This document shows, piece after piece, positions 1 to 9,502 of a stretch of 64,000 nucleotides of DNA. A model generated the notes under the pieces. The model ran no database searches. It was given only the letters and a program-made list of their open reading frames with translations, and had not been told where the DNA came from. How positions within the stretch are numbered: the stretch's first letter is position 1; each line of letters opens with the position of its first letter. This DNA is from Caenorhabditis elegans (Eukaryota; Nematoda; Chromadorea; Rhabditida; Rhabditidae): the NCBI RefSeq assembly GCF_000002985.6, contig NC_003281.10, forward strand, positions 496,001 to 560,000, read 5' to 3'. Both the position numbers and the translations under genes were made by a program.

Positions 1-270
1 ATTTTGGAAGCTCGAGAAAAAATCGAAAAAAAAACTACTTTAAAAATTATATTTTCCGACAAAAAATACCAAAAGTTCAAAAATCTCATATATTTTAAAT
101 AAATTTTTTTGAAAACTTTTAGATTTTTTTCAAAAATTCAAAATTTGGAAAATTCAGACGCGGCGATATGTCTGCTATTTAACAAACTAATTTTTCACTG
201 TAAAATTCTGATTTTCAAATGATAAATTGAAATTTCCAATGATTTTTACCCTAAAAATCCAATTTTCCAG

Positions 271-3200
271 TGCCCTAATCTCCCGTTGCACGAATGACGA
301 TGAAGGTCACAAATACCGTATCAAACTATCATGCTTCTTGATTACAATGCTTCAAGGACCAGTTGATATTGGAATAAATCTTATCACAAATGATCAATTA
401 ACTCCGATTATGCTCGAAATGGCCGCTTCACAGGATCATTTAATGCAAGGAATCGCTGCTGAGCTCATTGTTGCAACTGTTAGCAAACACGAAAGAGCTA
501 TTAATATGTTGAAAGTCGGAATTCCGGTGCTCCGTGCGTTGTACGACTCTGAGGATCCTACTGTCAAGGTAATAGGGGCATGCTGAAAAGAATGGAAAAA
601 TATATAGATTTTTTTAATTTTCAAAGTTTTCAGCGAAAAAATAAATAAAATCCACATGGATTTTATTTTTTAAAAAAACTTAAATATTTCTCGCAATTTT
701 TGGATTAAAAAAAAATATAATTTCCTATTTTTTGCAGAATTCTGCATTAAAAAGATTTTCAAAAAAACAACAATTTGCGGAGAATTATGCAAAACATGTA
801 TAAATACTTTCTTGGAAAAATACCGTAAAATCCACGTGGCAGCTCAAAAATTGACTGAAAATTTAGTAAAAATCACAGTTTTTAGGAAAATTGAAAATAT
901 TGACTTCTCTCCAAAAAATTTTGAAGTTTTTGTTGAAAAACTCAGAAAAGTTGACAAAAATACTACGTTGAAAAGTATTAGAACATCCAAGTATCTACAT
1001 GGTTTTTCAAAAAAATTTCAAAAAAATTTAATCATTTCATTTATATTTGTAAAAGTTAATTCCATTAAAAGTTCGATAATCGAAAATTTTTTAGCAAATT
1101 GATTTTTCTGGAATTCCACGTGGAATTTCTACGTGAAAATCTGAAAAAAAAATCAGAATCCACGTGGCTTTTCACGTGGTGCCAGGCTGTTCCATTACGG
1201 TTTGATCTACAAAAAATGCGGGAATTTTTTCGCCCAAAAAATTGTGACGTATGCACGTTAATCATGCGATATCAGTTGAGAACTCTGCGTCTTTTCTCCC
1301 GCATTTTTTGTAGATCTACGTAGATCAAGCCGAAATAAGACACTCTGACACCACCACGTGGCTTTTCAAACACACCTCTCTATTAGAAGGACGTTTGGAA
1401 ATGTGTAAAGTCAATAAAATATAAAAATTATTCCAGGTCCGAGCTCTAGTTGGTCTTTGCAAGATCGGAGCCGCCGGAGGAGACGACATTTCGAAAGCAA
1501 CGATGAAAGAAGAAGCAGTGATCAGTTTGGCGAAGACTTGCAAGAAATTCCTTCTGGAAACCGAAAAATATTCAGTTGATATTAGAAGATACGCGTGTGA
1601 AGGGCTCTCCTATTTGTCTTTGGATGCTGATGTTAAGGAATGGATTGTTGATGATTCTCTGTTGCTCAAAGCTTTAGTACTTTTAGCAAAAAAGGCAGGA
1701 GCTCTATGTGTTTATACACTAGCAACTATCTATGCAAATCTCTCGAATGCATTTGAAAAGCCAAAAGTCGACGAGGAAATGGTAAAACTCGCGCAATTCG
1801 CGAAGCATCACGTCCCAGAAACTCATCCCAAGGATACGGAGGAATATGTTGAAAAACGAGTGAGAGCTCTCGTTGAGGAGGGAGCCGTTCCGGCTTGTGT
1901 GGCGGTTAGTAAGACGGAAAGTAAGAATGCGTTGGAGCTGATCGCGAGAAGTCTTTTGGCGTTTGCTGAGTACGAGGATCTTCGAGGACGGATTATTGCT
2001 GAAGGTGGAACGGTTTTGTGCTTAAGACTTACGAAGGAAGCTTCTGGAGAGGGAAAGATCAAGGCGGGACATGCGATTGCTAAGCTTGGGGCTAAAGCGG
2101 ATCCGATGATTTCTTTCCCTGGTAGGTTTTGGAAGAAATAGTCGAAAATTTGAGGAATTTCCGGGAAAAATATAAGATTTGATTAAAAAAAACATTTTTA
2201 GATGATTTTCCGGTAATCTACGTGAAAAATTGAGTGATTGTCAGTTCATGGGTCTGCTAAATATTTAGCATACACATTTTTGGTCTGCTAATTATTCAGC
2301 ATACCCAAATTTGGTCTGCTAAATATTTAGCATACCCAACATTGGTCTGCTAATTGTTTAGCATACCAAAATGTGGTCTGCTAAAAATATTTAGCATACC
2401 CAACTTTAGTCTGCTAAATATTTAGCATACCCAAATTTGGTCTGCTAAAAATATTTAGCATACCGAACTTTGGTCTGCTAATTATTTAGCATACCCAACT
2501 TTGGTCTGCTAATTATTTAGCCTACCGAACTTTGGTCTGCTAATTATTTAGCGTACCCAACTTTGGTCTGCTAATTATTTAGCATACCCAAATTTGGTCT
2601 GCTAAAAATATTTAGCATACCGAACTTTGGTCTGCTAAATATTTAGCATACCCATTTTTGGTCTGCTAAATATTTAGCACACCAAAGCTTTGGTCTGCTA
2701 ATTATTTAGCATACCTAACTTGGGTCTGCTATATATTTAGCATACCCACACTTGGGTCTGCTATATATTTAGCATACCCAACTTTGGTCTGCTAATTATT
2801 TAGCATACCCAACTTTGGTCTGCTAAATATTTAGCATACCCATTTTTGGTCTGCTAAATATTTAGCACACCCAACTTTGGTCTGCTAATTATTTAGCATA
2901 CCTAACTTGGGTCTGCTATATATTTAGCATACCCAACTTGGGTCTGCTATATATTTAGCATACCCAACTTTGGTCTGCTAATTATTTAGCATACCCAACT
3001 TTGGTCTGCTAAATATTTAGCATACCCATTTTTGGTCTGCTAAATATTCAAATATGGTCTGCTAAATTATTTTTAAATTTTTCCAATTTTTAGAAAAATA
3101 ATTCAAAAATACGGCAATTTTCATTCCTACGTGAAATGAAGTCGAAATTATCGTTTTAACAAAATAAAAATTGGAAAAAATAGTCTTAAAATGAACATTT

Positions 3201-6063
3201 TCAGATTTTTGATACATTTTAGCTTGAAAGAAAAGGATTTTAAAATATAAATACAATATTCAAATTTCCAGGACAACGAGCATACGAAGTGGTAAAACCG
3301 CTTTGCGACCTGCTCCATCCGGACGTTGAAGGAAAAGCCAACTACGATTCTCTTCTGACACTCACCAACTTGGCAAGCGTCAGTGATTCGATTCGTGGAC
3401 GAATTTTGAAAGAGAAGGCAATTCCAAAGATTGAGGAATTCTGGTTTATGACGGATCACGAGCATTTGAGAGCCGCCGCCGCTGAGCTTCTTCTCAATTT
3501 GCTCTTTTTCGAGAAGTTTTATGAGGAAACTGTTGCGGTAAGTGTGGTGGAAATTTGAAAAAAAAACACTGAAGTTTCAAAATTAAAGAAACTGCGAGAG
3601 AGCGTGTGGGTCCGATTTTTCTATTTATTTTTCTCAATTTATCGCGTTTTTTGTTATTAATTTTTCGAGATTTTTTTTGTAAAGTAATGTGTGGATGAGA
3701 AAGCGAACAAGTATCGAGTGGAGAGCAAAATGAAGGTAAATTGAAAAAAAAAATAAAACAAAACACACAAGATGAAAGGAAACCAAAAAAAAAACGCCAA
3801 AAATCTTGAATAATTTAGCACATTTACCTGGAACAAATTATGGAGGCAACTCAAACCTAATATGAGAATATTAAATAGCAATATTTTTTATTAAATAGCA
3901 AAAATAGTACCTCCAAATAATATTACTAAAAATTTCGTATAGATTTCGATTTTGCCTCAAAATATTACAATTTCATCTCAAAATATATTTTGAGATAAAA
4001 TTTTAATAATCGTCAAAAAGTGAATAAATCAATTTATTTTTAAAAAAATAATAATAAATCTACGCAATTTTTACATTCTGTATATATTCGTATTCAAATT
4101 AACAATGCAGTTTTGAAATTAAATTCAAATTTAAATATTCAGATATCTGCACAAATTTGACTTTCTGTATAAACGCTGTTTAAATCTGTGCAAATTTGGT
4201 GTGCGTCTGCAAAAACGTTTAGGAATGGTTTGGTTTTATCTCAAAAGATTACTAATTTTTCGTAATGTTTTCAGATTCAGTAAGAATGCTAATCAATCTA
4301 AAAAGATTTCAAATTAGTCTAGGAAAATTGCGATTTTATCATGAAATATCACACAACTACAAAAATATTGCTATTTAATATTTTCATATTAGATTTTAAG
4401 GAGAAAGGAAATGTTTTTTTTTTGAATATTTTTAAATCAACCAGATCCTGTCCATTTTCAGCCCGGAACCGATCGTCTGAAACTCTGGGTTCTCTACTCG
4501 GCAGAAGTTGAAGAGGAACGTCTATCACGTGCCTCGGCGGCAGGTTTCGCCATTCTTACAGAGGACGAGAACGCTTGTGCTAGGATTATGGACGAGATTA
4601 AATCATGGCCTGAGGTGTTCAAAGGTACGGAACATGAAATAGAAGGAATTGTAAAGAAAATAGAAATACATTGAAAGCATATAGATTTTCCCCTTTAAAG
4701 ATATATACACATTCCCCTTTAAAATTCTCGAAAAAAGAGGAAAGTGGATTTTTTGAATGCTCTGATAGACTCACAACACAAGCGCCTTTTTGAAACTTTT
4801 GAAAATTTTTATTTACGGTCAAAAAGTGACTCAGTTTTTGCCACTCGTAATTTGGAAGTCGACCAAAAAAAATTGTTTTTCCTACATTTTTTTACTTTAA
4901 TTTTATTTAAATTATTCGTTTTAAAACATTGTAGAGGTCGGAACATGCGACATTGCTTTAGATTTCCTCAAAAGTTCATATTTTTTACTTTGACCGTAAA
5001 TTATGAAAAATCTAAAATTTTTCGGAGTGTTTTATTATGATATTCGGTCATTTTGAATCATTATACGTGTATTTAGACAAAATCCCCACTGGCGCTACTC
5101 CATCTTTAAGCTCAAAATTTCCAAATCACCAGAGAGATGCAAAATAAACAGACAAAATATGCAACATAGTACACAGTAATTAAATGCTAATTGATTTCCA
5201 AAAGTTATCTTTTTTCGAGATCTTTAAGAAGTTTCATTATAAAATTCGTCATTTTGGGGTCATTTTAAGTCTATTAGAGCAAGTATCTTTAAAAGCACAA
5301 GACAATAAATACCATGCACACCAAGGGTGTCAATGTCCCGTAAAAATTTCAAAAACGGGACAACGGGAATTCCCGTTTTTTTGAAAACACTCAAAAAACG
5401 GGACAAACTGGGCGGTTTAAAAAAAAGAGTGCATAGTTGGCGTAAATTTTAGTGTATTCGAGGCAAATTATAAAAAAAAACTGCATTATAAACATTTTTA
5501 TCGATTTTTTCAATATTAAACAGATATTTAAAAAGCCAAAAAATGAGGGAAAATGTCCCGTTCCCGTGAAAATTTTAAAAACGGAACAACTGGACATCCC
5601 GTTCCCGTGAAAACGCTCAAAAACGGGACAAAAGACGTCCCGTTCCCGTAAAAATGACAAACACGGGACAGCGGGAATTCCCGTTCCCGTGAAAACACCC
5701 AAAAAACGGGACAACGGGACAAACGGGAAACGGGACTTGACACCCTTGATGCACACCAATAAAAAAACCGAAAAATTTACAGACATTGCAATGCACGAGG
5801 ATGCGGAAACCCAACGTCGTGGCCTTATGGGAATTGCGAATATAATGCACTCGAGCAACAAACTGTGCTCCGAAATTGTATCGTCCGAAGTGTTCCGTGT
5901 CCTGGTCGCCGTCACAAAGCTCGGCACTATCAATCAGGAACGGGCAGGCTCGACGGAACAGGCGAAACGTGGATTGGAGGCCGCCGAGAAGTTTGGACTG
6001 ATTAAGGCGACGGATCGAGAGATTTATGAACGCGAAAATCAAATGAGCACCATTCAGGAATAA
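271..6063 (+). CDS. unc-45: UNC-45 myosin chaperone, C-terminal part (five exons, 5' end outside window)
   Basis: HSP90 co-chaperone that folds and assembles muscle myosin in thick filaments. Exons read 271-568, 1437-2121, 3272-3537, 4462-4624 and 5783-6063 (TAA stop). They join in frame into about 563 residues, roughly the last 60% of the 961-aa worm protein: central armadillo-like region plus the UCS domain that contacts myosin. I recognise the UCS sequence from its helical repeats (for example ACEGLSYLSLDADVKEW, LLTLTNLASV) and the end ENQMSTIQE. The N-terminal TPR domain, which binds HSP90, lies upstream of the window. Acceptors are TTTTCCAG, TTATTCCAG, ATTTCCAG, ATTTTCAG and the weaker AATTTACAG before the last exon, where a MITE sits only 26 bp upstream. 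Introns are large for worm (868, 1150, 924 and 1158 bp) because they carry repeats. The first base of 271 completes a codon begun in the preceding exon. Confidence 0.97.
1173..1361. mobile_element. Palindromic MITE-like element, copy A (CACGTGG ends)
   Basis: Lies in an unc-45 intron. Both ends carry CACGTGG. The arms are inverted copies: GATCTACAAAAAATGCGGGA on the left against TCCCGCATTTTTTGTAGATC on the right, with a centre containing TTGTGACGTATGCACGTT. Four further copies occur at 18095, 29628, 52152 and 63518, so this is a dispersed non-autonomous family. No coding capacity. Confidence 0.85.
2251..3066. repeat. 31-bp tandem array with palindromic units (about 27 copies)
   Basis: Fills most of the unc-45 intron between 2122 and 3271. 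The unit is close to GGTCTGCTAAATATTTAGCATACCCAACTTT, about 31 bp. Within it TGCTAAATATTTAGCA is a perfect 16-bp palindrome flanked by GGT/ACC. Centres vary (AAATATTT, AATTATTT, ATATATTT, AAAAATATTT). The right half shows a higher-order period: the variant series starting at 2711 repeats from 2898, an offset of 187 bp or six units. Copy number was counted by eye. Confidence 0.95.
4745..5105. repeat. Long palindromic dispersed repeat
   Basis: In the last unc-45 intron. Its left arm, read in reverse complement, and its right arm both match the sequence around 57955-58440: GCATGTTCCGACCTCT, a GTCACTTTTT..GTAAAT stretch, TTCGGTCATTTTGA, and CCCACTGGCGCT..CTCC at the edge. It is an old palindromic element. 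The copy here keeps an uninterrupted GCATGTTCCGACCTCT (reverse strand, near 4940-4955), which is the empty site for the MITE nested in the other copy. Confidence 0.7.
5322..5748. mobile_element. hAT-type MITE with 8-bp target duplication
   Basis: Terminal inverted repeats CAAGGGTGTCAA and TTGACACCCTTG are flanked by exact 8-bp direct repeats ATGCACAC (5314-5321 and 5749-5756). The interior is built of inverted CGGGACAACGGGAATTCCCG-like blocks (TCCCGTTCCCGTGAAAA / AACGGGACA). An 8-bp duplication is the hallmark of hAT superfamily insertion. The element is 427 bp, non-coding, and ends 26 bp before the acceptor region of the last unc-45 exon. Confidence 0.85.
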
Positions 6064-7020
6064 TTTTTGTTTGATTTTTTTTCTCACTTTTTTTGGAATT
6101 TTCTGCTATATTTCATCCACGTGGATTTTTCAGCTATTTTTAAAACTGAGAAAATTAAAAAAAATCCTTACGTGGCTTTTTTCTACAAAATTCAAATTCG
6201 ATTTTTTGATTTAAAGCATCTTTACTCAATTTCCACGTGGCAGAAAACCCAAAAACGATTTTTAAAAGGTTGGCTTTGATTAAATTTTAAATTCCACGTG
6301 GCTTCAAAGTTTCGAATTTTTTTAAAATCTCAAAATTCCACGTGGCAAAATGCTTCTTTCAATTTTCCTTGATTTCCCCCACCTGATCCAAGATTGTTTT
6401 TTGTTATGTTGTACACATCTCTCAATCCTAATTAATTGTGTTATTACACGTTCGTAAAGAACATGTAATATATGTATTCTTTAAAATTAAAATCCAGTCA
6501 TTTTCTGCTTTACCCCGCATTTTGTTTCTCTGTTCATGTGTAATGATAGTGCCTTAAATGCCTTCTTTTCTGTCTGTTTTTAGTTAAATAATTGATAAAA
6601 TGTTTATAAAATGAATTCTCCCGCTAAAATTCCATATGAAAATCAAGTTTTGTTGCAAAATATGTTGCCTTTCCTCCGCGCCGCACACTATCACTTTATA
6701 TTTCCCCATTTACTCTTCTCTCTGCGACTCCTGCGTGGATCAGTGGTTGTGGTCGCCGCCTCGGTTTGGCGCGACCGTTGTTCGACCCCCACGCAGTGTT
6801 AATGTCCGTTGATGACAACATACATACACCATTACGATCTCTGAAGACTTCGTGCTGATCATGTATCCATGCAACACCAACTGAGGACAACTACGAATGA
6901 AACCAAAGTAACTTAGGCTTTAGAAAAAACACATTTTTTTCTAAATTTTTGTTTTTGTTTATATTGCTTGGCTAAATGTTTTAATATTTTCAGCGCTCTC
7001 TCTCCGTTTGCTGATCCATT
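6064..7020. other. unc-45 3' flank and intergenic spacer
   Basis: No coding sequence supported. The first 300 bp after the unc-45 stop contain four CCACGTGG palindromes (6118, 6233, 6294, 6338). I see no canonical AATAAA that can be assigned with confidence as the unc-45 poly(A) signal. A GC-rich hairpin lies at 6731-6796, described separately. A 63-codon open frame over 6611-6802 overlaps the hairpin and has no recognisable features. Confidence 0.6.
6731..6796 (+). other. GC-rich two-tier stem-loop (possible structured RNA)
   Basis: CTGCGTGG (6731-6738) pairs with CCACGCAG (6789-6796), and an inner GGTCGC (6751-6756) pairs with GCGACC (6771-6776). The GC content stands out from the AT-rich surroundings. 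Immediately downstream GTTAATG..CATTAC can form a second, weaker stem. Whether it is transcribed cannot be seen; a MITE remnant or regulatory hairpin are alternatives. Confidence 0.4.
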
Positions 7021-7022
7021 TA

Positions 7023-8276
7023 TTAGGTTGGTCGAAAAGTCTTTGCAAAATTTGTACTTTTCTTCATTTCTCAGCGTTAATTCATTTTTTTCTGATTCGG
7101 TTTTTGATTTGCATAGTACGTAATGTGCATGTTTAATATATTTTTTAAAAAACTTTTGGATGCTGTTCAAAATGACCGAGAATTTGCTCGCCGAACGTCA
7201 CGCCCTCCGATGGGTTTTTCTGTACGAGTTCCCCCAAATCTGCAATTGCAACGAAGCTCGTCGTAACATGTGTGCAGTGTTAGGCAAGAACTCTGTCACC
7301 TATAATACCATGAAGTTTTGGTTCGAAAAGTTCACGAAAAAGAACTACGATCTCGATGATAAACCAAGATAAGATCGCTCTCGTTTGAATATCGACGAGG
7401 ATATTTCGAGAGCCCTGGAAGATGATCCAAGAGCAACGAACCGCGAACTTTCTGCGACTCTCAAGCATCCCCAAAAAACCATCATCAACCATCTCCACGA
7501 AACCGGAAGGGTAGAAAAGTTCGGTCAACTCGTTCCTCACAATTTGCCCGATTCTCAGAAAAATTGTTTTGTGACCTCTCTCTTTCGCTGCTCACTAGGA
7601 AACGAACAACGGACTGGGTTAAGGATATCATTACTGGAAATGATAAATGGGTATTGTATGTTAGCCATACCAGGAAAAAAGAGTGGGTCCCGGTCGAGGA
7701 AACCGCGACACCTGACCTCAAATTAGAACTTCACGGAAAAAAGTGCTTCTCTCAATTGGGCGGGACAGTAAGGGTGTCATTTCCAGAGAGCTTCTTCTAG
7801 ACTTTGCTACAATCAACGCTGGCCTATACTGCATTTAATTGGAAAAGATGGTCCATGCTCATCGATTACATCGCCCTAGAGGATCAAAGTTGTTGCTGCT
7901 CCATGACAACGCAAGACCGCATACAACTTTTAAGACCCGCCAGAAGCTCCAGACAGTCGGAATCCAAATTTTATCTTACCCATCGTATTCGCCGGGCTTG
8001 GCTCCTACTGACTACCATCTGTTCCGCTCACTCCAGAATCACCTTGCCGGGCAGAAGTTTCATGATCGAAAGGTCGTCGAAACGGGGTTGGACGACTTCT
8101 TTGCCTCCTAATCGCAGGAGTTCTAGGCGGAGGGTACTGTTCAACTTCCGTTGTGTTGGCAAGAAGTCATAGGCATTAATGGTAAATATATTACCCATTG
8201 AATCTTGTTCGCTTTGAAAAAATACTACTTCCAAAAAAAAAATCAAAATTTTGCAAAGACTTTTCGACCAACCTAA
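7023..8276 (+). mobile_element. mariner-family DNA transposon, inactive
   Basis: Terminal inverted repeats TTAGGTTGGTCGAAAAGTCT and its reverse complement (ending CGACCAACCTAA) bound a 1254-bp element, the usual length for mariner. It is flanked by TA dinucleotides (7021-7022, 8277-8278), the expected Tc1/mariner target duplication. The interior encodes a broken transposase on the plus strand. Confidence 0.95.
7160..8111 (+). pseudogene. mariner transposase, degenerate (stops, frameshifts, catalytic loss)
   Basis: Reads as three or four fragments in changing frames. There is an N-terminal helix-turn-helix part (7160-7372, ending at an in-frame TAA), then 7385-7720 (second HTH, LSATLKHPQKTIINHLHETG), then a frame change into the catalytic core (TGNDKWVLY, near 7640), and a last fragment 7839-8111 with HDNARPHT and YSPGLAPTDYHLFRSLQ. 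Mariner uses a D,D34D triad. The second and third Asp are visible (HDNARPH, APTDYHLF), but the first, normally TGDEKW, is Asn here. The gene is dead by several independent lesions. Confidence 0.93.
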
Positions 8277-8314
8277 TAGATGGTTGGTCTAAAAAACAAT
8301 AACGGGCTATCTAG

Positions 8315-8571
8315 CAGGGTTGGGACAAAAAAATAATTTTGGACCAAAAAACAAAAAATTGGGATTTTAGAAAAACACCAAAAAATGTTTTGATACTTGA
8401 GTTGCAAAATGTATTATAATACATTTATGACGTCACAACTGTATTAAGATACATGTTTTTAATGCATTTCAATAAAGAATAATCTTGACACGGCAAACAT
8501 TTTTTTTTAAATTTTTTCGGGTGTTTTGGTCCCAAAAAACCAAAAAAAACCAAAAAAAAGTCCCAGCCCTG
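8315..8571. mobile_element. Small hAT-like MITE next to the mariner
   Basis: Ends are CAGGGTTGGGAC and GTCCCAGCCCTG, imperfect inverted repeats, followed inside by A/T-rich arms (TTTTGGACCAAAA against TTTTGGTCCCAAAA). The flanks CTATCTAG and GTGTCTAA agree at five of eight positions, as expected for an aged 8-bp target duplication. 257 bp, no coding capacity. Confidence 0.65.
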
Positions 8572-9253
8572 GTGTCTAATAGGTGGTTGTAAAGATATAT
8601 TCAAAAAGGGTTCCCACAGGGTAGGATATGTTGTATAAGATACAGCAGTACATATCGCAGATACCTCCATAGTAGAGCTAACGGTCATTGGGTTGTAAAC
8701 ATGTGTCTCTTTGTTGGTGGGGTGGCGATGTGTTGGCAGCTAAATGTATCTCTCTTCCTGAACTATTAGATGATGAGAGTAGAAGAGTAGAATTTAATAA
8801 AAATGAAGGGGACCGTTTTCTAGGAACATGCGTAATTACAGATGGGTATACTTTAGACAAATTTTAGCCACCGTGAAGGATACAAAATAAAGTCACAGTC
8901 TGGATCAAGGCTGCTACCGAAAAGTGTCCATCCCTGGATTTTCGTTCAAAGAATTTTCCTAGTAATAAATCTGAAGATCAAATTTGTAAATTTAAAAAAT
9001 GGCTCTAAAAGCTTTAAAAGTGTTCCAACAAAGTTCAAATTTCTTGGCAATTTTCTCCTTTAATTTCATACTTCTGGGTTCTTTTAATCGGGAAAATAGA
9101 CTCTATGGCTAATTTTTAGTGGCAAAAAAAAATTCAAAATTTCTGTTTGTAAAATTCAAATTTCTGTTTTAAAACAGGCTATTTTCATGGCTGCCTATTT
9201 GCCTGAATTTTAATTTAAATTAAAATCCGTTGCGAACAAAAAGAATCTCGAAA
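8572..9253. other. Intergenic spacer, nothing recognised
   Basis: AT-rich sequence between the transposon cluster and the 3' end of the leftward Kunitz gene. I find no splice-compatible open frames, RNA genes or clear repeats here. Confidence 0.5.
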
Positions 9254-9259
9254 ATTTAT
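9254..9259 (-). terminator. Poly(A) signal of the 1599-aa Kunitz/lustrin gene
   Basis: AATAAA on the minus strand (TTTATT as written), about 245 nt past the TAA stop at 9503-9505. This fits a typical worm 3' UTR. No closer canonical hexamer is visible. Confidence 0.6.
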
Positions 9260-9502
9260 TGTCGAAACAAGAAAGAAGAGATGCAAAAACAGGTCATCAC
9301 ATTGTTTGAAAGAATAAGCGGGCGAAAAAAATGGGGATTTTTTATGGTGCAAACGCACCTACTCAGGGGAACAGTCACCAATCATACTTTGGAAACTAAT
9401 GGCAATACATGAAAAACAAAGAGAAAAAAAAGGTCATTTTCAAAGAAAATTGATTGGAAAAAATTGGAAAAAATTCAAAAAATTAATAAATAATCACCGA
9501 TA

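Noticed and set aside
2251..3066. CRISPR-like array of regularly spaced repeats
   Set aside because: The 31-bp units are contiguous with no unique spacers, and the locus is a eukaryotic intron.
5391..6087. Minus-strand open frames of 156-180 codons across the last unc-45 intron and exon
   Set aside because: Generated by the CGGGAACGGGA repeat of the MITE plus antisense of the unc-45 exon.
6805..6860. C/D box snoRNA (TGATGA and CTGA motifs)
   Set aside because: No terminal stem and the C box lacks the leading purine; motif spacing alone is not enough.
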